Positions 37,914-46,408 are shown, numbered from the stretch's first letter. The stretch is DNA of 64,000 nucleotides from Nocardioides halotolerans DSM 19273 (GCF_000422805.1 NZ_AUGT01000023.1:1-64000); one strand, 5' to 3'. The notes: a model not told the origin generated them from the sequence alone. Translations and numbers: made by a program.

Positions 37914-39041
37914 CGACGGCGCCCGCGCGACCGGCACCCCGCCGGCGTACCGCAGCCTCAGCAGCTGCGCCCACACCAGCTCGGGCAGGGCGACCAGCCG
38001 GGTGCGGCGCAGGATCCGCCCGACCGGGCCGATCCGGCCGGAGATCGTGATCGAGGTCGTCGTCCCGGGCCGGGCCACCGACCGGGCCCGCCGGGTGCGG
38101 AAGCGCGGTCTCGTGGTCTCGTGCCCGCCCTCGTCGACCACCGGACGCCGGACCAGCACGCCGCCGGTCTCGGCCTTCACCAGCAGCGCGAGCACCGTGA
38201 ACGCCGGGACCAGGACCAGCAGTGCGGCGAGGGCGACCAGGACCTCGACCAGCCTCTTGAAGGCGCGCACCGGCAGCGGCGCCCCCCGGCTGTGCAGGCG
38301 CACGACTGGGATGCCGTCGACCAGCTCGCGCGGGTGCCGGGCGCCGGCCCGCACCGGGGGGAACCACGCGGCCACGGCGTAGAGGTCCGCGGTGGTGGCG
38401 AGCAGGCCCTCGACCGCGGCGGTCTCGTCGTCGCCCGCAGGCCCCCCGAGAGCGACCACCACGGCGTCGACGCCGGTCTCGGTCATCGCACGGGGCAGGC
38501 GCGTCACCGGCCCGAGCCACGCGACCGGCAGCCCGCGGGCCTGGTCGAGCGGGTCGCCCGACCCGGTGCCCACGAGCCCGACCGGCCGCAGTCCCAGTTC
38601 GCGCCGCGCCAGGAGGGTCCGGGCGAGCCGCCGGGCGGTCGGGCCGGTGCCGACGACCAGCACGCGTCGGCCCAGTCGGCCGCTGCGCCGCAGCACGTGG
38701 GTGACGGCGTAGACCAGCGTGCGCGCGAGCACCAGGCAGGCGAGGGCGAGCACCCACACGGCCAGGCCCGCGCTGCCGAGGCCCGCCAGCACCACGGTCG
38801 CGGCCCCCGCGGCCACGACGAGGCCGGGGACGTCGTCGGCGATCGAGAGCACGAGCCGAGGGCGGTGCAGGTCGGCGGCCCGGGCGACGAGCACGGCCAC
38901 GACGGCCCCGAGCACCAGCGTCGCGGGGGAATCGTCGGTGGCCACGGCGCCCGCCGCGGCGACCGCGCCGGCGTCGGCAACGGTCAGCACGGGTCCGACC
39001 GTGGCGAGCCACGGGATCCCCCGGCGCACACGTGCCAGCAC
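37854..39041 (-). CDS. Polyprenyl-phosphate sugar-transferase homologue with altered catalytic motifs
   Basis: About 395 residues with the WbaP/CpsE layout. Four N-terminal membrane helices (about 9-31, 41-57, 70-90, 93-116) and a Rossmann-like domain (RRVLVVGTGPTARR) come first. A re-entrant helix at 264-288 (FKRLVEVLVALAALLVLVPAFTVLALLVKAE) leads into the phosphoglycosyltransferase domain. The catalytic Asp-Glu of the usual SLDELPQ motif is missing: the segment reads RRTRLVALPELVWAQLL (345-361). The VGPRP end is absent too, while an FRT remnant (314-316) remains. GTG 39041 is preceded by GGGGGGA; an ATG at 39161 would overlap the divergent gene. Possibly inactive or with a different chemistry. 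Confidence 0.75.
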   Translation of the reverse strand: MLARVRRGIPWLATVGPVLTVADAGAVAAAGAVATDDSPATLVLGAVVAVLVARAADLHRPRLVLSIADDVPGLVVAAGAATVVLAGLGSAGLAVWVLALACLVLARTLVYAVTHVLRRSGRLGRRVLVVGTGPTARRLARTLLARRELGLRPVGLVGTGSGDPLDQARGLPVAWLGPVTRLPRAMTETGVDAVVVALGGPAGDDETAAVEGLLATTADLYAVAAWFPPVRAGARHPRELVDGIPVVRLHSRGAPLPVRAFKRLVEVLVALAALLVLVPAFTVLALLVKAETGGVLVRRPVVDEGGHETTRPRFRTRRARSVARPGTTTSITISGRIGPVGRILRRTRLVALPELVWAQLLRLRYAGGVPVARAPSSATPPRPNETQVDAGQLTR

Positions 39042-39167
39042 AGCAGTCCCCCCGAACCACCCGGGTGCGGCCCCCTGTAGACGCCCCGGCCCGCCCATCC
39101 AACCCCGGAGCGGCGCCGATGTCCATGGGGGTCGTCGGTCGTTGGCGCCGTCGGTCACCATCGGCGG

Positions 39168-40073
39168 GTGACGTCCCTCCCGCTGCCGCCCAGAGTGCTC
39201 GCCTTCGCGGCGCGCGGCGCCGACTGGGCGGCGTTCGTCGACCGGCTGCCGCGGCTGGTCCGCGAGGTGTCCGAGGAGTGGGGGCTGGTCGTCGACGGGG
39301 AGCCGACCCACGGCTACTGCGCCCTGGTGGTGCCCGTCCGCCGGGCCGGCGAGCCGGCGATCCTCAAGCTCGGGTTCCCCGACGACGAGAGCGAGCACGA
39401 GGGGCTGGCCCTGCAGCGCTGGGCCGGCAACGGCGCCGTCCGGCTCCTCGCCGCCGACCCGCACCGCTCCGCGCTGCTGCTGGAGCGGCTGCACCCGGTC
39501 GACCTGGGCTCGGTCGACGCGCTCGGGGCGTGCGAGCTGGTCGCCGACCTCTACGCGCGGCTGCACGTGCCGGCCCTGCCCCAGCTGCGCCCGCTCACGG
39601 CGTACGTCGAGCGCTGGACGGCTCGGCTCGCGGAGCTGCCGCGGGCCGCGCCCGTCCCGCACCGGCTCGTCCAGCAGGCGGTCTCGCTGGGCCGGAACCT
39701 CGCGGCCGACGAGGCCAGCACCGGCACGATGATCCACGCCGACCTCCAGTACGAGAACGTGCTCGCCGGCGACCGCGAGCCCTGGCTGGCCATCGACCCC
39801 AAGCCGGTGAGCGGCGACCCGCACTACGAGCTCGCGCCGATGCTCTGGAACCGCTGGGACGAGGTCGTCGCCTCGGGCGACCTGCGCTCCGCCGTGCGCC
39901 GGCGGTTCCACACCCTCGTCGACGGGGCCCTCCTCGACGAGGACCGCTGCCGCGACTGGGTCGTCGTGCGGATGCTGCACAACGCCCTGTGGGAGCTCGA
40001 GGACCACCCGGACTCGCCCGACCACGGCCACCTGACGATGTGCATCGCCATCGCCAAGGCCGTCCAGGACTGA
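39168..40073 (+). CDS. APH(6)/hydroxyurea phosphotransferase-like kinase
   Basis: A 301-residue kinase-fold protein of the aminoglycoside/hydroxyurea antibiotic phosphotransferase family (APH(6), StrB-like). The catalytic loop is MIHADLQYENVL with His190, Asp192 and Asn197, followed by AIDPKPVSGDPHYELAPMLWNR, the family signature with the metal-binding Asp210. Lys67 and Glu78 are the ATP-site pair. GTG start. Streptomycin resistance is possible, but chromosomal homologues are common in actinobacteria and their substrate is mostly unknown. Divergent from the sugar-transferase gene, with 126 bases between. Confidence 0.85.
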   Translation: MTSLPLPPRVLAFAARGADWAAFVDRLPRLVREVSEEWGLVVDGEPTHGYCALVVPVRRAGEPAILKLGFPDDESEHEGLALQRWAGNGAVRLLAADPHRSALLLERLHPVDLGSVDALGACELVADLYARLHVPALPQLRPLTAYVERWTARLAELPRAAPVPHRLVQQAVSLGRNLAADEASTGTMIHADLQYENVLAGDREPWLAIDPKPVSGDPHYELAPMLWNRWDEVVASGDLRSAVRRRFHTLVDGALLDEDRCRDWVVVRMLHNALWELEDHPDSPDHGHLTMCIAIAKAVQD

Positions 40074-40116
40074 GCGCGCGCCGCACACGGGTTGCCGGGG
40101 CCGGGATGATGGCGGC

Positions 40117-40767
40117 GTGAACGAGGGGGTGCTGAGGTCGGTGCAGGTCGGCCGGCCGCGCGACGCGGCGTGGGCGGGCATCGGCCGGACCTCGATCGAC
40201 AAGACGCCTGTGACCGGCCCGGTGGAGGTGCATCGCCTCGGGCTCGAGGGCGACCAGGTCTCCGACACGCGGCACCACGGCGGGCCGGACCAGGCGGTCT
40301 ACGCGTTCGCGCGCGAGGAGCTGGACTGGTGGGCCGACCAGCTCGGCGACGAGATCCGCGACGGTGAGTTCGGCGAGAACCTCACGACCACCGGCGTGGA
40401 CGTCGACGGCGCCGAGCTGGGCGAGCGCTGGCGGATCGGCACCGTGCTCGTCGAGGTCGCGCTCGTGCGCACGCCCTGCAACGACTTCAAGGTGTGGATG
40501 GGTCGCTGCGGGCACGACAACCGGGCGTGGGTGCGCCGCTTCGCCGAGCGGGCGCGCCCCGGCGCCTACCTGCGGGTGCTCCAGCCCGGGGTGCTCGCCG
40601 CCGGCGACCCGATCGAGGTCGTCCACCGGCCGGGTCACGGGCTGACCGCGTCGTACCTCTTCCGCGCGCTGACCCGCGAGCCCGAGCTGCTGCCGAGCCT
40701 GCTCGGCCTGGACGGCCTCGCTGCCAAGGTCAGGCTGCGCGCCGAGACGGTCGCTACCGGTCGGTAG
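40117..40767 (+). CDS. MOSC domain protein (YiiM-like)
   Basis: A 216-residue MOSC protein, a family that binds the molybdenum cofactor. YiiM-like members reduce N-hydroxylated compounds. Visible are KTPVTGPVEVHRLGLEGDQVSDTRHHGGPDQAVYAF and GEFGENLTTTGVD. The conserved cysteine lies in RTPCNDFKVWMG, and the C-terminal helical 3-alpha-type region ends ELLPSLLGLDGLA. GTG start 43 bases after the kinase gene. No partner reductase is adjacent. Confidence 0.9.
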   Translation: MNEGVLRSVQVGRPRDAAWAGIGRTSIDKTPVTGPVEVHRLGLEGDQVSDTRHHGGPDQAVYAFAREELDWWADQLGDEIRDGEFGENLTTTGVDVDGAELGERWRIGTVLVEVALVRTPCNDFKVWMGRCGHDNRAWVRRFAERARPGAYLRVLQPGVLAAGDPIEVVHRPGHGLTASYLFRALTREPELLPSLLGLDGLAAKVRLRAETVATGR

Positions 40768-40778
40768 CCCCTGTGAAC

Positions 40779-40784
40779 TAGGTT
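40779..40784 (+). promoter_or_regulatory. -10 hexamer TAGGTT of the acyl-CoA ligase gene
   Basis: TAGGTT lies 53 bases before the ATG at 40838. Unlike most genes here this one has a true leader with a good ribosome site (CCAGGAGACGCA). Confidence 0.45.
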
Positions 40785-40837
40785 ACGTCGCTAAACGCCG
40801 CCCCCACGGATCTCGGACGGACCAGCCAGGAGACGCA

Positions 40838-42661
40838 ATGCCGCGCAACATCGACTCGAGCTTCGTCGACACGATGACGCCCAACTTCGCCCAGCTCTTC
40901 CTGGACCGGGTCGCGTCCTCGGGCTCCCTCGAGGCCTACCGCTACCCCAGCGGCAGCGGGTGGGAGTCGGTCACCTGGGCGCAGGCCGGCGACCGGGTCG
41001 CCAACCTCGCCGCCGGGCTCCTCTCGCTGGGCGTCCAGCCGGAGCAGCGCGTCGGCATCGCGTCGTCGACCCGCTACGAGTGGATCCTCGCCGACCTCGC
41101 CGTGATGTGCGCGGGCGGCGCGACGACGACGGTCTACCCCTCCACCAACGAGGAGGACACGGCCTACATCCTCAGCGACTCCGAGTGCCAGATCGTCTTC
41201 GCAGAGGACGACGACCAGATCAAGAAGCTCACCGAGCGGCGCTCCGAGCTGCCCACGGTCGGCAAGGTCGTCACCTTCGAGGGCACGACCGATGGCGACT
41301 GGATCATCTCCCTCGACCAGCTGGCCGACCTCGGTGAGAAGTACCTCGTGGAGCACCCCGACGCGATCACGACGACCGTCGCGGCGATCAGGCCCGAGCA
41401 GCTCGCGACGCTGATCTACACCTCCGGCACCACCGGCCGCCCCAAGGGCGTGCGGCTCACCCACCGCGCGTGGGTCTACGAGGGCGCGGCGATCGAGGCG
41501 CAGGGCATCCTCGACGAGAATGACCTGCAGTTCCTCTGGCTGCCGATGGCGCACTCCTTCGGCAAGGTGCTGCTCTCGACGCAGCTCGCCTGCGGGTTCG
41601 CGACCGCGATCGACGGCCGCGTCGACAAGATCGTCGACAACCTCGGCGTGGTGAAGCCGACGTTCATGGGCGCCGCCCCGCGCATCTTCGAGAAGGCGCA
41701 CGGCCGGATCATCACCATGCAGCAGGCCGAGGGCGGGCTGAAGGAGAAGATCTTCAACCAGGCGTTCAAGGTGGGCCTCGAGGTCAACCGCCGCAAGCGG
41801 GCCGGCCAGTCGGTGCCGCTGCCGCTCAGCCTCCAGCACGGCCTCTTCGACAAGCTGGTGTTCAGCAAGGTCCGTGACCGGTTCGGCGGCCGGGTGCGGT
41901 TCTTCATCTCGGGCGCCGCCGCGCTCAACCAGGAGATCGCCGAGTGGTTCAACGCCGCCGGCATCCTGATCCTCGAGGGCTACGGCATGACCGAGAACGC
42001 CGCCGGCGCCGCGGTCAACCACCCCGACGACTACAAGATGGGCACGGTCGGCACGGCGTTCCCCGGCAGCGAGATCAAGCTCGGCGAGGGCGACGAGGTC
42101 ATGATCAAGGGCCCGCACGTCATGGACGGCTACCACAACCTGCCCGAGGAGACCGCCCAGGCGCTCACCCCCGACGGCTGGCTGCACACCGGCGACAAGG
42201 GCTCCATCGACGCCGACGGCTTCCTGACGATCACCGGCCGGATCAAGGACCTCTTCAAGACCTCCGGCGGCAAGTACATCGCCCCGTCGGCGATCGAGTC
42301 GAAGTTCAAGGCGCTGTGCCCCTACGCCAGCCAGTTCGTGGTCTTCGGCGACGAGAAGAACTACTGCGTCGCCCTGATCACCCTCGACGAGGACGCCATG
42401 AACGGCTGGGCCGCCGACCACGACATGGCCGGCCGGTCCTACGCCGAGATCGTCGGCTCCGAGCCGGTGCGCGCGATGGTGGGGGAGTACGTCGACCAGC
42501 TCAACCAGCGGCTCAACCGCTGGGAGACCATCAAGAAGTGGGAGCTCCTCGACCACGACCTCTCGGTCGAGTCGGGTGAGCTGACCCCGTCGATGAAGGT
42601 CAAGCGCAACGTCGTCGAGAGCAACAACAAGGACCGGATCGACGCCTTCTACACGGGCTGA
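40838..42661 (+). CDS. Long-chain fatty-acid-CoA ligase (FadD15-like)
   Basis: AMP-binding ligase, 607 residues, activating fatty acids to acyl-CoA. The P-loop-like YTSGTTGRPKG is at 194-204. GYGMTENA, WLHTGDKGSIDADGFLTITGRIKDLFKTSGGKYIAPS and the catalytic Lys in the C-terminal SMKVKRNVV-like end are all present. The long form with REEWxxAD-like N-terminal layout matches the FadD15/FAA class of actinobacteria. AGGAG ribosome site. It stands between the MOSC gene and hemW. Confidence 0.92.
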   Translation: MPRNIDSSFVDTMTPNFAQLFLDRVASSGSLEAYRYPSGSGWESVTWAQAGDRVANLAAGLLSLGVQPEQRVGIASSTRYEWILADLAVMCAGGATTTVYPSTNEEDTAYILSDSECQIVFAEDDDQIKKLTERRSELPTVGKVVTFEGTTDGDWIISLDQLADLGEKYLVEHPDAITTTVAAIRPEQLATLIYTSGTTGRPKGVRLTHRAWVYEGAAIEAQGILDENDLQFLWLPMAHSFGKVLLSTQLACGFATAIDGRVDKIVDNLGVVKPTFMGAAPRIFEKAHGRIITMQQAEGGLKEKIFNQAFKVGLEVNRRKRAGQSVPLPLSLQHGLFDKLVFSKVRDRFGGRVRFFISGAAALNQEIAEWFNAAGILILEGYGMTENAAGAAVNHPDDYKMGTVGTAFPGSEIKLGEGDEVMIKGPHVMDGYHNLPEETAQALTPDGWLHTGDKGSIDADGFLTITGRIKDLFKTSGGKYIAPSAIESKFKALCPYASQFVVFGDEKNYCVALITLDEDAMNGWAADHDMAGRSYAEIVGSEPVRAMVGEYVDQLNQRLNRWETIKKWELLDHDLSVESGELTPSMKVKRNVVESNNKDRIDAFYTG

Positions 42662-42685
42662 CCCGCCCCCCGGCACACTGGTCGG

Positions 42686-43924
42686 GTGCCGTCAGCCCTG
42701 CCCGAAGGAGAGCCGGCGCCGAGCGACGGCAGCCTCCCGGCCTCGGCGCTGGCCGGTGTCGCCGAGCGGCCGTTCGGCGTCTACGTGCACGTGCCGTTCT
42801 GCACGGTCCGCTGCGGCTACTGCGACTTCAACACCTACACGGTCGCCGACCTCGGCACGGCCGGCGGCGTGCCCGGCGCCTCCCGCACGACGTACGCCGC
42901 CGCCGCGGTCGAGGAGGTGCGGCTGGCCGGGCGGGTGCTCGGCACCCCGGCCCCGGTCGAGACGGTCTTCCTCGGTGGGGGCACGCCGACGCTGCTGAGC
43001 CCCGCCGACCTCGGCGCCGTGCTGGCCGCGATCGACGACGAGCTCGGGCTGGCCCCCGGGGCCGAGGTCACCACCGAGGCGAACCCCGACAGCGTGACTG
43101 CCCCCGACCTCGTGGCGCTCCGCGAGGCCGGGTTCAACCGGATCTCCTTCGGCATGCAGTCCGCGGTCGGCCACGTGCTCCGCGTCCTCGACCGCACCCA
43201 CGACCCGGCGCGGGTCCCCGACGTGGTGGCCTGGGCGCGCGCGGCCGGGTTCGAGCCCGCCTCCGGCGGGAGCATCAGCCTGGACCTGATCTACGGCACG
43301 CCGGGGGAGTCGCTCGCCGACTGGGAGGCCACCCTCGACGCGGCGCTCGCGTGCGGGCCCGACCACGTCTCGGCGTACTCCCTCATCGTCGAGGACGGCA
43401 CGGCACTGGCCCGCCGGGTCCGCCGCGGCGAGCTGCCGATGCCCGACGAGGACGACCTCGCGGACAAGTACGCCGTCGCCGACGCGCGGCTCTCCGCCGC
43501 GGGGCTGGGGTGGTACGAGGTCAGCAACTGGGCCACCGACGAGTCCACCCGCTGCCGGCACAACCTCCTCTACTGGACGGGCGCCGACTGGTGGGGAGTC
43601 GGCCCCGGGGCGCACTCCCACGTCGGCGGTGTGCGGTGGTGGAACGTGCGGCACCCTGCGGCGTACGCCGACCGGATCGCGGCCGGCGTCAGCCCGGCGC
43701 AGGCGCGCGAGGTGCTCGACCCCGGGACCCGGCGCGTGGAGCGGGTGCTGCTCGAGCTCCGCCTGCGCCAGGGCCTGCCGCTCGCCGTGCTCGACGAGGC
43801 CGGTCGCGCGGCCGTCGACGGACAGGTCGCCCGCGGCCTGGTCACGGTCGAGGGCGACCGGCTGGTGCTGACCGCCGAGGGCCGGCTGCTGGCCGACGGC
43901 GTGGTCCGCGACCTGCTCCCCTGA
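42686..43924 (+). CDS. hemW: Radical SAM heme chaperone HemW
   Basis: A 412-residue radical-SAM protein. The cluster motif is HVPFCTVRCGYCDFNTY with Cys39, Cys43 and Cys46, the HemW form (CxxxCxxCxF) lacking the fourth Cys of true coproporphyrinogen dehydrogenase HemN. EANPDSVT, NRISFGMQS and the C-terminal HemN_C domain (LLYWTGADWWGVGPGAHSHVGG) fit. HemW carries heme to respiratory proteins. The lepA-hemW-hrcA order is conserved, here interrupted by accessory genes. Confidence 0.93.
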   Translation: MPSALPEGEPAPSDGSLPASALAGVAERPFGVYVHVPFCTVRCGYCDFNTYTVADLGTAGGVPGASRTTYAAAAVEEVRLAGRVLGTPAPVETVFLGGGTPTLLSPADLGAVLAAIDDELGLAPGAEVTTEANPDSVTAPDLVALREAGFNRISFGMQSAVGHVLRVLDRTHDPARVPDVVAWARAAGFEPASGGSISLDLIYGTPGESLADWEATLDAALACGPDHVSAYSLIVEDGTALARRVRRGELPMPDEDDLADKYAVADARLSAAGLGWYEVSNWATDESTRCRHNLLYWTGADWWGVGPGAHSHVGGVRWWNVRHPAAYADRIAAGVSPAQAREVLDPGTRRVERVLLELRLRQGLPLAVLDEAGRAAVDGQVARGLVTVEGDRLVLTAEGRLLADGVVRDLLP

Positions 43925-43975
43925 CCCGACCCTGAACCCTCCCTGAGGCACCCCGTCCGAGGCCCGCGACGGCCC

Positions 43976-43981
43976 TAGGCT
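43976..43981 (+). promoter_or_regulatory. -10 hexamer TAGGCT of the TM2 gene
   Basis: TAGGCT ends 7 bases before the ATG at 43989. Confidence 0.5.
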
Positions 43982-43988
43982 GTGCCGC

Positions 43989-44405
43989 ATGACGACCGGT
44001 CCCGACACCCCGCCGCCGGACCCGACCCAGCCCTACGGTTCGGTCCCGCCGCCTCCGCCGCCTCCGCCGCCCCCGACGACGCCTGGGCCGGGCTACGCCG
44101 GCTACACCGCGCCGGGCGTGCCCGCGGGTGGCTACGGCGTGAGCTCGCAGGCGCCGTACGGGCTGCACCCCGCCACCGGCATCCCGTACTCCGAGAAGTC
44201 CAAGATCGTCGCCGGGCTGCTGCAGATCCTGCTGCCGTTCGGGATCGGCCGCTACTACATCGGCGACACGACGATCGGGGTCTGGCAGACGGTCGCGACG
44301 GTGCTGACCTGCGGGCTGGCCCACATCTGGACGCTCATCGACGGCATCCTGATGCTGGTGCACGACGACACCAAAGACGCGCAGGGCTACATCCTCAGAC
44401 CGTGA
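43989..44405 (+). CDS. TM2 domain protein with polyproline N-terminus
   Basis: A 138-residue protein. Residues 1-65 are Pro/Gly-rich with an uninterrupted run of ten prolines (20-29), encoded by a CCGCCGCCT-type tandem repeat. The TM2 domain (about 68-130) has two helices around the short loop and the pattern KSKIVAGLLQILLPFGIGRYYIGDTTIGVWQTVATVLTCGLAHIWTLIDGILML. The function of bacterial TM2 proteins is unknown. The polyproline run should stall ribosomes without EF-P. Its end is 3 bases from the convergent DUF3097 gene. Confidence 0.88.
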   Translation: MTTGPDTPPPDPTQPYGSVPPPPPPPPPPTTPGPGYAGYTAPGVPAGGYGVSSQAPYGLHPATGIPYSEKSKIVAGLLQILLPFGIGRYYIGDTTIGVWQTVATVLTCGLAHIWTLIDGILMLVHDDTKDAQGYILRP

Positions 44406-44408
44406 CCC

Positions 44409-45251
44409 TCAGGCCGTGACGTGGTCGATGAGCTCCTCGACCCGGCCGAGGAGCGCGGGCTCGAGGTCGTCGTAGGACGAGACCCGGGCCAGGATGTGCT
44501 GCCACGCGCGCGCGATGTCGGCCTGGGTGGCGTGCGGCCAGCCGAGGTGGGCGCAGACGCCCTTCTTCCACTCGACCGAGCGGGGGATCTCGGGCCACTC
44601 CGACAGGCCGATCCGGTCGGGCTTGACGGCCTGCCAGACGTCGACGAACGGGTGGCCGACGACCAGCACGTGCGCCCCGACCGGGGAGCGGGCGACCTCG
44701 TCGGCGATCCGGCTCTCCTTGGAGCCGGGCACCAGGTGGTCGACGAGCACGCCCACCTTGCGCTCGGCGGTAGGCCCGAAGTCGCGCAGGTGCCCCACGA
44801 GGTCGTCGACGCCCCCGAGGTACTCGACGACGACGCCCTCGAGGCGCAGGTCGTCGCCCCACACCTTCTCGACCAGCTCGGCGTCGTGGCGGCCCTCGAC
44901 GTAGATGCGGCTGGCCCGTGCGACGCGCGCCCGTGCGCCGTGCACGGCGACCGAGCCCGAGGCGGTGCGGGTCGGCCGGGCGGGTGCGGCCTGCCGGACC
45001 GGCGGGCGGAGGATCACCGGCCGGCCCTCGAGCAGGAACCCCGGCCCGAGCGGGAACGTGCGGCGCCGGCCGCGGCGGTCCTCGAGGGTCAGGGTGTCGA
45101 GGTCGCGGTCGACCGCGACGATCTCGCCGCAGAAGTCGCTCATGACCTCCTCGACCACGGCTCCGAGCTCGGCGGCGGCCTCGACGGCGCGCCCGCGCCT
45201 GGGGGCCTGCCAGTCGCCCGCGAGCACGTCTGTCCCATAGCGGTCGGCCAC
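44409..45251 (-). CDS. DUF3097 family protein with Toprim-like motifs
   Basis: An actinobacterial protein of 280 residues. The N-terminal third is a beta-rich domain (VMSDFCGEIVAVDRDLDTLTLEDRRGRRRTFPL). The C-terminal part has SRIYVEGRHDAELVEKVWGDDLR...VVVEYLGGVDDL and VGVLVDHLVPGSKESR, resembling a Toprim fold with an invariant Glu and an Asp-x-His/Asp pair as in RNase M5-like nucleases. The GTG start at 45251 is supported by TACCGT 6 bases upstream. The family function is unknown; the Toprim link is my reading. Confidence 0.8.
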   Translation of the reverse strand: MADRYGTDVLAGDWQAPRRGRAVEAAAELGAVVEEVMSDFCGEIVAVDRDLDTLTLEDRRGRRRTFPLGPGFLLEGRPVILRPPVRQAAPARPTRTASGSVAVHGARARVARASRIYVEGRHDAELVEKVWGDDLRLEGVVVEYLGGVDDLVGHLRDFGPTAERKVGVLVDHLVPGSKESRIADEVARSPVGAHVLVVGHPFVDVWQAVKPDRIGLSEWPEIPRSVEWKKGVCAHLGWPHATQADIARAWQHILARVSSYDDLEPALLGRVEELIDHVTA

Positions 45252-45257
45252 CCCACG

Positions 45258-45263
45258 ACGGTA
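45258..45263 (-). promoter_or_regulatory. -10 hexamer TACCGT of the DUF3097 gene
   Basis: TACCGT (minus strand) ends 6 bases before the GTG at 45251. Confidence 0.5.
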
Positions 45264-45303
45264 GGGGCGGGCGCCGGGCGCCCCGGGCAGCACACGCCGA
45301 GAG

Positions 45304-45504
45304 TCAGTCCTCGAGCTGCTCGTCGTCCCACTGGTCGGGCTTCTTGCCCTCCTCCAGCAGCTCGCCCGGGCCCAGGTCGCCCGCGGTCTCCTCGGCGTCC
45401 AGTCCCTCGGCCAGCGGGTTGTCGTCGCCGGGCCTGAGGTCCTCCGGCAGCGCCTCGTCGTCGATGCCCTGGGTGTCCTGTGTCTCGTCGCTCGAGCTCG
45501 TCAT
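45304..45504 (-). CDS. Small acidic protein, unknown function
   Basis: 66 residues, strongly acidic (about 24 Asp/Glu), without hydrophobic segments, probably disordered. GGAGGGC lies just before the ATG. It has the base composition of its neighbours and lies on the same strand as the MBL and DUF3097 genes. I do not recognise a family. It could be real, or an open frame by chance, but the ribosome site and codon use favour a gene. Confidence 0.55.
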   Translation of the reverse strand: MTSSSDETQDTQGIDDEALPEDLRPGDDNPLAEGLDAEETAGDLGPGELLEEGKKPDQWDDEQLED

Positions 45505-45541
45505 GCCCTCCAGTACCCCCGACGACCGGGCGGGCGCAGGC

Positions 45542-46408
45542 TCAGACCAGCGGCAGGCGCTTCTGGCTGCGGGGGAGGTGCTCGTAGCCGCGGCTCACGG
45601 CGTCGGCGAGGTACTCCCTGGGGAAGGGCCACTCCGCGCTGTCGAGGGCCTCGGCGACGGGGACCCCACGGGTCGCGAGGTCGCGGACGGTCTCGGCGAG
45701 GATGCCGATGTCGTTGCGCTGGGCCTCGACGAACTCCCGGTCGACGGGGGCGCCGTGACCGGGCACGACCACGGAGCCGGCCGTCAGCAGCCCCAGCACG
45801 ATGTCGAGGGTGAGCGGCCACTCCAGCGGGTAGCAGTCGGACCCGAAGCCGGGCACGCCCTGGCGCAGCGCCGACTCCTCGACCAGGTCGCCGGCGAGCA
45901 GGACGTCGGCGTCGGGCACGCGGACGACGAGGTCGCCCGCGGTGTGGCCGCGCCCGGGGTGGACCAGCTCGACCATCCGGTCGCCGAGGTCGAGCGCGAC
46001 GGCGGAGGAGAACGTCGTGTCCGCCGGCACGACCTCGGTCTCCTGCACCTCCTCGCGGTGCGGGTCGTCGGCGTTGGCGGGCTCGTCGTATCGCGCCTTG
46101 ATCCACTCGCCCGCCTCGACGGTGCGGGCGGCCGCGACCTCGTGGGCGTGCACCGGCACCGCGCCGTACTCCGCGAGGAGGACGCCGTTGCCGAAGGTGT
46201 GGTCGAAGTGCTCGTGGGTGTTCACGACCGCGACCACGTCGCCCGCCCCGAGGGCGCGGACGTCGGCGACCACCTCCCGGGCGGCAGCCGCGGAGGCGTG
46301 GGTGTCGACCACCAGCAGGCCCGCGGTGCCACGCACCAGCGTGATGTTGACGTCGAACCACTCGTAGCGGCCGACCCAGACGTCATGACCTACCTCGGTG
46401 AACCGCAC
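45542..46408 (-). CDS. Metallo-beta-lactamase fold hydrolase
   Basis: A 288-residue MBL-fold protein. The metal sites are THEHFDH (64-70), the third His in PGRGHTAGD, the bridging Asp in LLAGDLVE, and the last His in VPGHGAPVD. The layout resembles quinoprotein-relay or glyoxalase-II-like soluble members rather than drug-resistance enzymes. No signal peptide. GTG start with CATACT 6 bases upstream. Divergent from hrcA. Confidence 0.87.
   Translation of the reverse strand: MRFTEVGHDVWVGRYEWFDVNITLVRGTAGLLVVDTHASAAAAREVVADVRALGAGDVVAVVNTHEHFDHTFGNGVLLAEYGAVPVHAHEVAAARTVEAGEWIKARYDEPANADDPHREEVQETEVVPADTTFSSAVALDLGDRMVELVHPGRGHTAGDLVVRVPDADVLLAGDLVEESALRQGVPGFGSDCYPLEWPLTLDIVLGLLTAGSVVVPGHGAPVDREFVEAQRNDIGILAETVRDLATRGVPVAEALDSAEWPFPREYLADAVSRGYEHLPRSQKRLPLV

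Noticed and set aside
39168..40073. Streptomycin resistance gene
   Set aside because: The APH(6)-like motifs are clear, but chromosomal homologues of unknown substrate are common and nothing here signals a resistance island.
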